NCBI GenBank assembly: GCA_046290815.1
Contig: JBKBUF010000007.1
Location: 62,001-126,000 of the forward strand
Length of the DNA: 64,000 nt
Direction: 5' to 3'
From: JBKBUF01 sp046290815
GTDB taxonomy: Bacteria; Bacteroidota; Bacteroidia; Cytophagales; Cytophagaceae
The notes below the pieces were generated by a model. That model was not told the origin of the DNA. It saw only the letters and a program-made list of their open reading frames with translations, and did not search any database. Both the position numbers and the translations under genes were made by a program. Of this stretch, positions 51,325 through 60,110 are shown in pieces. The number at the start of each line of letters is the position of its first letter. The first letter of the stretch is position 1.

Positions 51325-51360
51325 CTAATTATTAATCAGTATCAATTAGATCATAATTAG
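51325..51360. repeat. inverted repeat upstream of the antiporter gene
   Basis: CTAATTAT (51325-51332) and ATAATTAG (51353-51360) are perfect inverted arms, 20 bases apart, 45 bp before the antiporter ATG. CTAATT-like half-sites recur inside (CAATTAG). It may be an operator. The AT-rich context raises the chance of coincidence. Confidence 0.35.
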
Positions 51361-51404
51361 GTTAGGTTTAATTCGTTCAGATTAAAGGATTATATTAAAG
51401 CTTA

Positions 51405-53537
51405 ATGTTATTACATATAGATTTTTCTTTACCATTTACTGATCCTGTACTGGTATTCACGGTAGTTTTGTTTATTATTTTCTTTGCTCCGATTATACTG
51501 AAGAAATTTAGGATACCAGGCCTTGTCGGTCTTATTCTGGCTGGGGTAATGGTCGGTCCGAATGGTTTTAATCTTTTACTAATGAGTAATAGCATAATTC
51601 TGTTCGGGACCGTTGGACTTTTATACATCATGTTTCTTGCCGGACTTGAAGTTGACCTGAATGATTTTAAGAGAAATAAAAATAAAAGCCTCATTTTTGG
51701 TGCACTTACCTTCTTTATTCCGATGATCTTTGGAGTATTGGTATCTTATTATCTTTTAGAATTAAGTATAGTTGCCTCAGTATTATTAGCCAGTATGTTT
51801 TCGACACATACCCTGGTGTCTTATCCTATTGCGAGTAAACTTGGTCTTACGAAAAATGAAGCGGTGACAATTGCTATTGGAGGGACTATAATCACTGATA
51901 CTGCCGTGTTGTTAATTCTTGCTGTAGTAACTGGTTCCTCCGAGGGTAAATTAGATTTACAATTCTGGATGCAGTTGGGACTATCCCTTATAATATTTTC
52001 TATCATAGTATTCTATGGTTTTTCACAGATAACAAAATGGTTTTTCAGGAATATTCAGGAGGACGGCGGATCACAATATATCTTTGTATTAGGTATCGTT
52101 TTTGCCTCAGCTTTTCTGGCAAAATTGGCAGGCGTTGAACCTATAATCGGCGCTTTTCTTGCCGGTCTATCCCTTAACAGGTTGATACCTCATACTTCTC
52201 CTCTGATGAGTAGAATTGAATTTATTGGAAATAATCTGTTTATTCCATTCTTTCTTATTTATGTGGGTATGAATGTGGATCTTAAGGTTTTAATTAATGG
52301 TTATCAGGCATTGCTGGTAGCTGGTATTTTGATCGCTGTTGCATTATCTACTAAATGGATTGCTGCCTTTTTAACACAGAAAATTTTTCGCTATTCCAGA
52401 CCGGAACGAGAACTTATTTTTGGTTTGAGTAGCTCTCATGCTGCTGCAACATTGGCGGTAATACTTATTGGGTTTGAACTTAGGCTTTTTGATGAAAATA
52501 TATTAAATGGTACCATTTTACTCATTTTGGTTACCTGTCTGGTCAGTTCTTTTGCTACTGAAAAGGCAGGAAGAAAACTAGCTATTTTGGAAGCAGAAAA
52601 GAAAACGGAGTTTACTGATTTCCCGGAGCGAATACTTGTACCTATTGCCAATCCTGTCCACATAGAGCAAAAAATAGATCTGGCTGTAATGCTCAAAGGT
52701 GTGGATTCTGATCAGCCCATATTTGCGTTGACAGTAGTTAAAGATGATGATGATGCAAAAGAGCAGGTGCTTATGGCAAATAAAATGCTTGAAAAAGCTA
52801 TCAGGCATGCATCACTTACTGAGAATAAAGTAAATGTTGTTTCTCGCATTGATCTGAATATTGCTAATGGTATTTCAAGAGCTATTAAAGAATTACTGAT
52901 TTCCGAAGTAATCATTGGCTGGCATGGTAAACCCGGGGCGAAAGAGTTGATATTCGGAAGTGTGTTGGATAGCTTATTGGAGAAAGCCGAGCAAATGATA
53001 ATTGTGTCTAAGGTGATCCATCCGTTGAATACTATTAAAAATATTATCGTGCTGGTACCACCAAATGCTGAGGCTGAAAAAGGATTTTCCAGATGGATTA
53101 AGTCCGTAAAGCTTTTGTCAAAACAAACAGGTTCCGGACTGTATTTTTATGGTGAAGCAGCTTCAATTGAAAAAGTAAAATCTTTCATCAATTTAAGTAA
53201 ACCAGGAGTAGATGCACAATATAAAGTTTTTACTCACTGGGATGATTTTCTTGTAATGTCGCGTATGATTTCAAAAGATGATTTATTTGTTCTTATTAGT
53301 GCCCGGAAAGGAACAATTTCATACAATTATAACCTCGATTTGATTCCAAACGCTTTGACTAAACATTTCGAAGATTATAGCTTTTTGATTATATATCCTG
53401 AACAATACAGTGTTGATCCTGAAAACAGGAATCTTCAGCTTGATGGTATGACCACAGCACCTATAGAAGAGGATATTCAAAGAATCAACAAAATCGGTAG
53501 GGCTGTTAAGAAGATTTTCAAAGGTTATATTAAATAA
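51405..53537 (+). CDS. CPA2 cation:proton antiporter with cytoplasmic USP-like tail
   Basis: 710 residues. The N-terminal part (~1-390) is a Kef/CPA2 antiporter with 12 or so helices, recognisable by FLAGLEVDLNDF and the paired ion-site region in GAFLAGLSLNRLIPHTSPL. The C-terminal part (~405-700) holds two universal-stress-protein-like domains, with RILVPIANP and GWHGKPGAKELIFGSVLDSLL, which may bind nucleotide and gate transport. Cation exchanged (Na+ or K+) is unknown. The last eight bases overlap the convergent crtY gene. Confidence 0.88.
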   Translation: MLLHIDFSLPFTDPVLVFTVVLFIIFFAPIILKKFRIPGLVGLILAGVMVGPNGFNLLLMSNSIILFGTVGLLYIMFLAGLEVDLNDFKRNKNKSLIFGALTFFIPMIFGVLVSYYLLELSIVASVLLASMFSTHTLVSYPIASKLGLTKNEAVTIAIGGTIITDTAVLLILAVVTGSSEGKLDLQFWMQLGLSLIIFSIIVFYGFSQITKWFFRNIQEDGGSQYIFVLGIVFASAFLAKLAGVEPIIGAFLAGLSLNRLIPHTSPLMSRIEFIGNNLFIPFFLIYVGMNVDLKVLINGYQALLVAGILIAVALSTKWIAAFLTQKIFRYSRPERELIFGLSSSHAAATLAVILIGFELRLFDENILNGTILLILVTCLVSSFATEKAGRKLAILEAEKKTEFTDFPERILVPIANPVHIEQKIDLAVMLKGVDSDQPIFALTVVKDDDDAKEQVLMANKMLEKAIRHASLTENKVNVVSRIDLNIANGISRAIKELLISEVIIGWHGKPGAKELIFGSVLDSLLEKAEQMIIVSKVIHPLNTIKNIIVLVPPNAEAEKGFSRWIKSVKLLSKQTGSGLYFYGEAASIEKVKSFINLSKPGVDAQYKVFTHWDDFLVMSRMISKDDLFVLISARKGTISYNYNLDLIPNALTKHFEDYSFLIIYPEQYSVDPENRNLQLDGMTTAPIEEDIQRINKIGRAVKKIFKGYIK

Positions 53538-54243
53538 TCAAGCTTTTCATACTCCATCCGGACTTTTTAAAAGTTTTTGCCTTTTCCATCATTATGGCAG
53601 GGATAAGCAACATGCTGAAGGCATACATCGAATCTTCCACAGGTATTGTAAATATCCTGATGCCAAGATTATGAAAGTCGTTATACCATACTACTTCTCC
53701 TTCAATAAAACTTCCGGTAAGGACGCCGTTAACTATTAAAAAAGGTATCAAAATAAAAAGGAAAGATATGTAGAACCTTTGCAACACAGAAAATGCAAAT
53801 ATAACCGACATAAAAGTTAATAATGATGTAAGAGTTAAAACATAAAATGTATATAGTTTTTCAGTATTGGAAATTGCAATTAAAAAACATATTAAAATTT
53901 GAATAACAGCGAGGTATCTTGTTGTTTGCTTGTTAAGATTAATTGTTGGTAGATAGGTAGCAATAATAAAGTGAATAAATAAGCTTGCATAGGGAATGCA
54001 AATAAAAAATAACCATTCCTCTAAAGGTAGATGAAAATATTTTATTCCGGTAATATACCGGTTATTAAACCCCCATACTCCGTTTCCGGTAAAATATATA
54101 TCCCAGGGAATAAAAATAAAAGCCATTATGGCTATCCCTGCAAACAAAGGCTTCCATTCGTATTTGAATTTCTCTTTGCCTGCGAAACTGAAAATAAGTG
54201 GAAGGATTATACTTAAAACATTTATCAGAAGGTAAAGATACAT
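53530..54243 (-). CDS. crtY: lycopene beta-cyclase, fused CrtYcd type
   Basis: A 237-residue membrane protein, the single-chain fusion of the two small CrtYc/CrtYd halves. Each half has the motif PxE(E/D) with hydrophobic neighbours: HLPLEEWLFF in the first and TIPVEDSMYAF in the second, the acidic residues being essential for cyclisation. About six or seven helices. It closes both rings of lycopene to give beta-carotene. It is the last gene of the crt operon and overlaps crtZ by one base (TGATG). Its 3' end overlaps the antiporter gene by eight bases. Confidence 0.9.
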   Translation of the reverse strand: MYLYLLINVLSIILPLIFSFAGKEKFKYEWKPLFAGIAIMAFIFIPWDIYFTGNGVWGFNNRYITGIKYFHLPLEEWLFFICIPYASLFIHFIIATYLPTINLNKQTTRYLAVIQILICFLIAISNTEKLYTFYVLTLTSLLTFMSVIFAFSVLQRFYISFLFILIPFLIVNGVLTGSFIEGEVVWYNDFHNLGIRIFTIPVEDSMYAFSMLLIPAIMMEKAKTFKKSGWSMKSLII

Positions 54244-54707
54244 CAGGATATTTTTTTAAATTCTTTAAAATATTTTAAAGGAACCAGAAGCATGCCAAAG
54301 CATTCACCATTTTCTTTCTGCAGGTGTTTGTGGTGTATTTTATGAGCTCTTTTTATTGCTGCGAGATACATATTATTGGTCTTTTTAAAAATTTTCAGAC
54401 GCTGATGTATAAATACATCATGTATCAGAAAATAAGTAAAACCATATAAAGTTATGCCCAGGCCTATACATAGGGCCGGTTTGTATATTCCGGCTGCACC
54501 TATCCAGAGCAATAGAATACCCGGGCTTGCAAAAATTAAAAAGAAGCTGTCATTTTTTTCAATTATTCCCGCTGATTCCTTTTTATGATGATCTTTATGC
54601 AACTTCCAGAGAAAGCCGTGCATTACATATTTATGGGTTGCCCAAGCAACAAATTCCATAAAGGAAAATGCTCCTGCTATCAATAGAATATTCAAAATCA
54701 GATTCAT
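54243..54707 (-). CDS. crtZ: beta-carotene 3-hydroxylase
   Basis: A 154-residue membrane-bound di-iron hydroxylase of the fatty acid hydroxylase superfamily. It has the four histidine boxes HKYVMHG, HKDHH, HDVFIH and HKIHHKH, and about four helices. It hydroxylates the rings of beta-carotene to zeaxanthin. It follows the photolyase gene by 40 bp and overlaps crtY by one base. With no crtW ketolase in the operon, zeaxanthin is the expected pigment. Confidence 0.93.
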   Translation of the reverse strand: MNLILNILLIAGAFSFMEFVAWATHKYVMHGFLWKLHKDHHKKESAGIIEKNDSFFLIFASPGILLLWIGAAGIYKPALCIGLGITLYGFTYFLIHDVFIHQRLKIFKKTNNMYLAAIKRAHKIHHKHLQKENGECFGMLLVPLKYFKEFKKIS

Positions 54708-54747
54708 TATAATGTTTTTTCAATTAATACCAGTATTCGTAAGTAAA

Positions 54748-56073
54748 CTAGAATTTGAAGTTTCTGTTAATGTCCGTCAATCCATCTCTATATACTTTTA
54801 AAGCCCTTTCCGTGGCAGTTTTGTGGTCTATAATTGGAGCAGGGTATTCATGGCTGTTTAGTTCTTTGATCCATTTTCGGATGTATTTTCCTTCCGGATC
54901 AAATTTCTTTTGTTGTGTGATGGGGTTAAATATGCGAAAATAGGGAGCAGCATCACAGCCGCAACCTGCTGCCCATTGCCAGTTTCCAACATTGGAAGCT
55001 AGCTCATAATCTAATAATTTTTCCGCAAAGTATCTTTCACCCCAGCGCCAATCAATTAATAGATGTTTGCATAAGAAACTCGCCGTAATCATTCTCACTC
55101 TGTTGTGCATAAAACCTGTCTCATTCAGTTCCCTCATACCTGCGTCTACCATCGGATATCCTGTTTTTCCCTCACACCATGCCTTGAAATCAGTTTCATC
55201 ATTGACCCAGTGTATCATATCATATTCTGATCTGAAACAATGGTGGACGGTTTCGGGATAATGGAAAATTATCATTTGAAAAAACTCTCTCCAGATTAAT
55301 TCATTGAGCCATGTTTCATTCAATATCTTACCTATTTTTAAAAGTTTTCTTATGCTTAACGTGCCAAAACGAATATGCAAACTTAGTTTACTGGTACCTT
55401 CCGCAGCCGGCATATTTCTAAAAAGGTGGTAACTTTTTATTGTTTCAGTAAAAATTGCCTGAGGCGGAAATGATAAGTCTGTCCAGGAAAATTTTAAATC
55501 CTTAAGAGACGGCAGGGTGGACGATGAATTATCTATAAGGTTTTTTAATAATCCAATTGAGTTGTAATTTTCAACATGAATATCCTTCAGAAGGCTCTTC
55601 CATTTTGACATGTACGGTGTATAAATTTTGTAAGGACTTCTGTCTTCTTTCAGTATTTCTGTAGGGTTGAATATTACATGGTCTTTAAAAGACTGGAAGG
55701 GTATATTTTTTTTATTAAGAATTGCGCTGACTTTTGTATCTCTTTTTATAGCGTAAGGTTCATAATCTTCATTGGTGAACACGCCTTTTAAATTTGGATC
55801 TGTGGAAAGTTTAGTAAAAATTTTTTCCGGTTTACCGATATAAAATTTAATTCCCTTTTTATTTTTATTTAAATCATCGTGTATCGATTTCAGTGTTTTA
55901 TGAATAAAATTTACTCGCTTATCGTCTTTTGAAAGCTCTTTGAGAATATTTGAATCAAAAATAAAAATCGGCAATACCTTAAATCCTGAATCCAATGCTT
56001 TAAATAGTCCATGGTTGTCGTCAATTCGCAGGTCTCGTCGAAACCAGAAAATTACATAGGATTCATTCGGCAT
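54748..56073 (-). CDS. deoxyribodipyrimidine photolyase
   Basis: A 441-residue class I cryptochrome/photolyase family protein that splits UV-induced pyrimidine dimers using blue light and FADH-. The N-terminal alpha/beta antenna domain begins FWFRRDLRIDDNHGLF. The helical FAD domain carries SKLSLHIRFGTLSIR, NELIWREFFQMI and the FAD-binding block DAGMRELNETGFMHNRVRM, then WRWGERYFAEKLLDYELASNVGNWQW, which contains Trp residues of the electron chain. It lies inside the carotenoid operon, eight bases after crtB, so both are under one promoter. Confidence 0.93.
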   Translation of the reverse strand: MPNESYVIFWFRRDLRIDDNHGLFKALDSGFKVLPIFIFDSNILKELSKDDKRVNFIHKTLKSIHDDLNKNKKGIKFYIGKPEKIFTKLSTDPNLKGVFTNEDYEPYAIKRDTKVSAILNKKNIPFQSFKDHVIFNPTEILKEDRSPYKIYTPYMSKWKSLLKDIHVENYNSIGLLKNLIDNSSSTLPSLKDLKFSWTDLSFPPQAIFTETIKSYHLFRNMPAAEGTSKLSLHIRFGTLSIRKLLKIGKILNETWLNELIWREFFQMIIFHYPETVHHCFRSEYDMIHWVNDETDFKAWCEGKTGYPMVDAGMRELNETGFMHNRVRMITASFLCKHLLIDWRWGERYFAEKLLDYELASNVGNWQWAAGCGCDAAPYFRIFNPITQQKKFDPEGKYIRKWIKELNSHEYPAPIIDHKTATERALKVYRDGLTDINRNFKF

Positions 56074-56081
56074 AAAAACTA

Positions 56082-56918
56082 TTATAACATATTTAATCTG
56101 TACCGGATGTAGGAGTTAATCATTATTCCTATTTTGACTTCATTTGGAATTCTGATTCTCTCGGTAAGAATTCGACCTGATTGAACAGAGATTATTTTTT
56201 GAAATAAGGCTTTATAATAAGTAAAAGCAAGGTAAACCCCCAGTCTTGCTCCTGCAGGTAGTTGCTTAATTCCATTTAAGGCTTCTTCAAATTCTTCAAG
56301 AATTTCTTTTATAATAACGTCCTTCTGTTCAGTTGTTATAGATTCAGGATCTATACCTGGAAAATAACTTCTTCCCAATTGAGAGTAATCCTCAGAAAGG
56401 TCTCTTAAAAAATTCACTTTTTGAAATGCTGAACCCAAAAGTCTTGCTGGTTCCTTTAGCGTGTCATATAATTCAGTATTACCATTACAAAAAACTTTTA
56501 AGCACATAAGTCCTACTACTTCTGCTGAGCCATATATATATGCAGAAATGGATGTGTTTGTATGAGTTTTTCGATACAGGTCCATTTTCATGCTATCCAG
56601 AAATGCATCGATCAATTCTTTGTCAATACTGTATTTACATACAACTACCTGAAAGCTGTTTAATATAGGATTAAGGCTGATTCTTTCATGAATAGCTTTA
56701 TAGGTTTCCTTTCGGAAATCTTCCAATAGCAGTTCTTTATCAAAGTCATGAAAACTATCTACAATTTCATCTGCAAATCTGACAAACCCATAAATACTGT
56801 ATACAGGATCTCTGAATTTTTTGTCCAGCAGATATATTCCCAATGAGAAACTTGTACTATAAGCATTAGTGACAAGTTTGCTGCAGTTAACTGAGACTGT
56901 ATCAAATAATGACTTCAT
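56082..56918 (-). CDS. crtB: phytoene synthase
   Basis: A 278-residue squalene/phytoene synthase. It joins two geranylgeranyl diphosphates to phytoene. The two aspartate-rich motifs are DEIVD (50-54) and DLSED (173-177), each binding Mg2+ and diphosphate. VNFLRDLSED precedes GRSYFPG as in the family. It is the second gene of the operon, six bases after crtI. A GGPP synthase gene is not in the window. Confidence 0.95.
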   Translation of the reverse strand: MKSLFDTVSVNCSKLVTNAYSTSFSLGIYLLDKKFRDPVYSIYGFVRFADEIVDSFHDFDKELLLEDFRKETYKAIHERISLNPILNSFQVVVCKYSIDKELIDAFLDSMKMDLYRKTHTNTSISAYIYGSAEVVGLMCLKVFCNGNTELYDTLKEPARLLGSAFQKVNFLRDLSEDYSQLGRSYFPGIDPESITTEQKDVIIKEILEEFEEALNGIKQLPAGARLGVYLAFTYYKALFQKIISVQSGRILTERIRIPNEVKIGIMINSYIRYRLNML

Positions 56919-56924
56919 GTTTTG

Positions 56925-58394
56925 TTAATTTGTTTTTAACACTTCATTCGCTGCCAGCTGTCCGGAAATAATAGAGGGCGGCAGGCCAGGGCCCGGCACG
57001 GTTAATTGTCCCGCATAAAAAAGGTTTTTGATTTTTTTGCTTCTGATTTTTGGTTTCAAAAAAGCAGTTTGACTTAATGTATTTGCAAGTCCGTAAGCAT
57101 TTCCTTTATATGAATAATAATCAGTTATAAAATTGCTGTGTGCATAGCTTATCTTTACCTGAATATTTTCTTTGAATTTCTCCTTTATTTTTTCTTCGAT
57201 CCTGAAAATGATTTTTTTAAAATATTCTTCCTTTATTTCTTCAGTATCCTGAAGCCCGGGAGCTACCGGGATCAGGATAAACAAATTTTCACAACCTCCT
57301 GGTGCCACTGTAGCATCTGTATTTCCAGGAGCGCAAACGTAGAACAGAGGATTAGAAGGCCATGAAGGTTTATCATATATTTCCCTGGCATGAACATCAA
57401 AACTTTTATCGAAGAATAAATTATGATGTTGTAGACCTTTCAGCTTTTTGTTAATTCCTAAATAGAATATTAAAGACGAGGGGGCTAATTTTTTATTTTC
57501 CCAATATGCAGGCGAATAGGTTCTGAATTGCTGTTCCAATATATTTTGCTCCACATGATGGTAGTCAGATGCGGCAATCACGTAATCAAAAGTTTCATAG
57601 CCGTTATTAATGAAAGCGCCGGAAATGGTGCGGTCATGATATGAAAATTTCTTTACTTCTGAATTAAACCTGAATGTGACACCTTTTTCTCTCGCCAATT
57701 GATACATGGCTTTGACAACAGAATACATACCTCCCTCAGGATACCATGTCCCTAAATTTATATCTGCATAATTCATCAGGCTGTAAAGGGCAGGAGTATT
57801 TTGTGGCTTAGCTCCAAGGAATAATACCGGAAATTCAAGCAGTCTTCGTATTTTAGTATCGCTAAAATTATTCCTGATTACTGAGCTGATGGATGAGAAA
57901 AGATTTAATTTGAAAATCTGAAGCAGTATTCTTTTGTCCAGGAGTTCTAACATAGAATTTCCGGGCTTGTATACCATTTCCTGCATTCCGATTTTATATT
58001 TTATTTCGGCGTCTTTTAAGAATTTTTTCAGTTTATCTGCACTTCCTGATTCTATGGATTCAAATTGTTGAAGCAGAAGTTTAAAATCCGCATTTATGTC
58101 CCATTCAGAATTATCTTCAAAAAATATCTTGTATGACGGATCTAATCTTGTCAGAGAATAATAGTCAGATACTTTTTTATTATAGGTATTAAAAAAATTT
58201 TCAAATACATCCGGCATCCAATACCAGCTTGGCCCCATGTCGAAGGTATATCCTTCTTTTTTTATCTGTCTTGCTCTGCCACCTGGTTGATCATTTTTTT
58301 CTGCTACCGTAACATCCCAGCCATGATGGCTCAAATGTACTGCAGCAGATAAACCTGCTACTCCGGAACCTATAACAAGACAGCTTTTCTTCAT
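56925..58394 (-). CDS. crtI: phytoene desaturase (lycopene-forming CrtI type)
   Basis: A 489-residue FAD-dependent desaturase that turns phytoene into lycopene. The dinucleotide-binding motif GSGVAG (9-14) leads to EKNDQPGGRARQ, and the C-terminal family signature is YAGQLTVPGPGLPPSIISGQ. The length fits CrtI. It is the first gene of the minus-strand operon crtI-crtB-phr-crtZ-crtY. Its upstream gap carries the bipartite TGTTTAr-N16-TTAAACA element shared with the regulator gene. Confidence 0.95.
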   Translation of the reverse strand: MKKSCLVIGSGVAGLSAAVHLSHHGWDVTVAEKNDQPGGRARQIKKEGYTFDMGPSWYWMPDVFENFFNTYNKKVSDYYSLTRLDPSYKIFFEDNSEWDINADFKLLLQQFESIESGSADKLKKFLKDAEIKYKIGMQEMVYKPGNSMLELLDKRILLQIFKLNLFSSISSVIRNNFSDTKIRRLLEFPVLFLGAKPQNTPALYSLMNYADINLGTWYPEGGMYSVVKAMYQLAREKGVTFRFNSEVKKFSYHDRTISGAFINNGYETFDYVIAASDYHHVEQNILEQQFRTYSPAYWENKKLAPSSLIFYLGINKKLKGLQHHNLFFDKSFDVHAREIYDKPSWPSNPLFYVCAPGNTDATVAPGGCENLFILIPVAPGLQDTEEIKEEYFKKIIFRIEEKIKEKFKENIQVKISYAHSNFITDYYSYKGNAYGLANTLSQTAFLKPKIRSKKIKNLFYAGQLTVPGPGLPPSIISGQLAANEVLKTN

Positions 58395-58463
58395 AGTGGT
58401 TGAATTGAATACTTAATTCATATTCATATTAAATGTTCTGTAAATCTAATAATAAATTTTTAA

Positions 58464-58493
58464 TGTTTAATCAAAACAAAAAAAAGTTAAACA
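58464..58493 (-). promoter_or_regulatory. candidate operator, TGTTTAA-N16-TTAAACA, upstream of crtI
   Basis: TGTTTAA (58464-58470) and TTAAACA (58487-58493) are inverted 7-bp arms spaced by exactly 16 bases, 70-100 bp before crtI. The same arms and the same spacer length, also with AG at its end and AAA after the right arm, occur before the MerR/B12 regulator gene at 59446-59475. It is a plausible binding site of that regulator. A -7-like TAACTTTT on the minus strand (58489-58482) overlaps it. Confidence 0.6.
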
Positions 58494-58538
58494 AAATTTT
58501 GCGTGTAAAATCAATGATTCGGAAATTGTATTATTAAC

Positions 58539-59444
58539 TTACTGATTTTTAACTGCTTTTACCAGACTGGTGAAGCCGGGATAGAATGTGAAATTTTCAA
58601 ATTTCGAAGGTGGTACTTTTTCAATGATTTGACCGGAAAATATAAAATGAGCTTTTCTTTTGCTGAACTTCTGGTATAATTTATTCAAATATTCAGTTGC
58701 TTCATCAGGAGCCGGATTAGTGGTCATAATGGAAATATAATTTAACCGGCTCCCGTAGATTTCATGTATTTCCAAAAGGTCTTCCATAGGAACACTCTGT
58801 CCAAGATAAATACTTTTTTTGCCGGAAGATTTTATAAGGTAGTGGATATACAGCAATCCTAATTCATGAATTTCATTTTCCGGTAAGAACAGGCAATAAA
58901 CAGGGTTTTCGGGGTTATCAGGTAGCAAGGGACATTTATCTATCGCAGCGTAAAGTTTTCCTCTAATGAAGCCGGATATAAAATGTTCCTGTGCCGGACA
59001 TATAGCATTTGCCTGCCAAAGTATTCCTATTTCTCTAAGCACAGGAATAAAAATTTCTTCAACAATGTAATTGAAACCATGCCTTGAATATACTTTAGAA
59101 ATAATTGTTTCAAGTGCAATTTCATCGAAGCTTAGAATTGCCAGCTTTATAGGGTTAAATATTTCAGTTTCATCATTATATTTCTGAGATGTATCTTTTA
59201 CCAATTGATGCAATTGTTCCGGAGAAAGAGATGCAATGGAGGAAATTTTAAATCCGTATTTATTGAGATAGGAAATGTTAAGGATAGCTTTTAGGTCATC
59301 AAGATTGTAAAGTCTGATATTCGTATCGGTTCGGGAAGGTGAAAAAAGCTGATACCTTTTTTCCCAGATTCTAATGGTGTGTGCTTTAATACCGGAAAAA
59401 TTTTCCAGGTCTTTTATGGAAAAATGTTCTTTATATAAAGTCAC
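58539..59444 (-). CDS. MerR-type regulator with cobalamin-binding domain (CarH/LitR-like)
   Basis: 301 residues in three parts. A MerR helix-turn-helix (7-75, IKDLENFSGIKAHTIRIWEKRY) binds DNA. A helical cap (~95-175) carries W143-x9-E153-H154, the W-x9-EH motif that covers the upper face of adenosylcobalamin in CarH. A Rossmann B12 domain (~180-300) has E191-I-H193-E-L-G196, with His193 the expected lower cobalt ligand. In CarH the tetramer binds DNA in the dark and falls apart in light. The residue after Trp143 is Gln, where T. thermophilus CarH has His132. The start is GTG at 59444. It lies next to the crt operon, and its own promoter has the shared operator, which suggests autorepression. 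Confidence 0.9.
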   Translation of the reverse strand: MTLYKEHFSIKDLENFSGIKAHTIRIWEKRYQLFSPSRTDTNIRLYNLDDLKAILNISYLNKYGFKISSIASLSPEQLHQLVKDTSQKYNDETEIFNPIKLAILSFDEIALETIISKVYSRHGFNYIVEEIFIPVLREIGILWQANAICPAQEHFISGFIRGKLYAAIDKCPLLPDNPENPVYCLFLPENEIHELGLLYIHYLIKSSGKKSIYLGQSVPMEDLLEIHEIYGSRLNYISIMTTNPAPDEATEYLNKLYQKFSKRKAHFIFSGQIIEKVPPSKFENFTFYPGFTSLVKAVKNQ

Positions 59445-59445
59445 A

Positions 59446-59475
59446 TGTTTAGTTTTTTGTAATGATAGTTAAACA
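59446..59475 (-). promoter_or_regulatory. candidate operator, TGTTTAG-N16-TTAAACA, at the regulator gene start
   Basis: TGTTTAG (59446-59452) and TTAAACA (59469-59475), arms spaced by exactly 16 bases as before crtI, end two bases from the GTG start. The right arm is also half of an imperfect 16-bp palindrome (59469-59484, 12 of 16 positions symmetric). The position between the predicted start of transcription (about 59488) and the GTG suits repression by blocking. Confidence 0.6.
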
Positions 59476-59493
59476 AATGTTCAAATACAAATA

Positions 59494-59501
59494 CAAAGAT
59501 A
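59494..59501 (-). promoter_or_regulatory. candidate -7 box for the MerR/B12 regulator gene
   Basis: On the minus strand this reads TATCTTTG (TAnnTTTG), 49 bases before the GTG start, placing the operator just downstream of the expected transcription start. A divergent TAAATTTG (59518-59525, plus strand) could serve the TonB-like gene at 59558. Confidence 0.5.
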
Positions 59502-59517
59502 GAATTCAGCTTTTGTG

Positions 59518-59525
59518 TAAATTTG
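59518..59525 (+). promoter_or_regulatory. candidate -7 box for the TonB-like gene
   Basis: TAAATTTG, 32 bases before the ATG at 59558. No TTG stands at a suitable -33 distance. Confidence 0.4.
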
Positions 59526-59557
59526 ATTTTATTTTTTGGAAGTTTTATAAGCTATTT

Positions 59558-59971
59558 ATGCAAAAAATTGTATATTTTCTTTCCTTATTGGTGTTTTTGT
59601 CCGGAAGTGTCATTTATGGTCAGGTTAATGAAGAAAATGTTGAGAAGTATGGATCAGGTAAAGTATTTAGAAATGTTGACAGCCCGGCTTCATTTCCGGG
59701 AGGACCGGAAGCCATGAGGGAATTTTTTAAATTATATTTCGATGCATATGTGGAACAAGGGAATGCTTTAGAGTCTGCAATAGAAGGTTATGTTGAGGCC
59801 AGATTTATAGTAGAACCTAATGGTAAGATTAAATATGTCGAAATTATTAAAAGCTACACCCAGGCTTATGATGAAGAAATGATCAGAACTATTAAAAGGA
59901 TGCCTAAGTGGACTCCTGCAATGGTGGATGGAAAACCTGTAAGATCTTTTCAACTTATAAGTACGGTTTAA
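59558..59971 (+). CDS. small exported TonB C-terminal-domain protein
   Basis: 137 residues: a signal peptide (MQKIVYFLSLLVFLSGSVIYG), a short linker with SFPGGPEAMREFF, and one TonB C-terminal domain (residues ~60-135) with VEARFIVEPNGKIKYVEIIKS and MPKWTPAMVDGKPVRSFQL. Without a membrane anchor it is not a full energy transducer. Such stand-alone domains are common in Bacteroidota. The frame runs upstream to 59462, but that includes the regulator's promoter, so I take ATG 59558. Confidence 0.85.
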   Translation: MQKIVYFLSLLVFLSGSVIYGQVNEENVEKYGSGKVFRNVDSPASFPGGPEAMREFFKLYFDAYVEQGNALESAIEGYVEARFIVEPNGKIKYVEIIKSYTQAYDEEMIRTIKRMPKWTPAMVDGKPVRSFQLISTV

Positions 59972-60110
59972 AATTCTTCTCTTATTAGATTTTGGCACAG
60001 GTTTTGACCATAACTGATATATTTTTAAACTTTTATTTTTTCAATGGATTAATTCAATAGCATAATCCAGGTTATTTTATTAAATTACTTATATTTTTTT
60101 ATTTAAAACT

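Noticed and set aside
51325..51360. AT-only inverted repeat as a firm operator for the antiporter
   Set aside because: Kept only as a weak repeat, because such low-complexity arms arise often by chance in AT-rich DNA.
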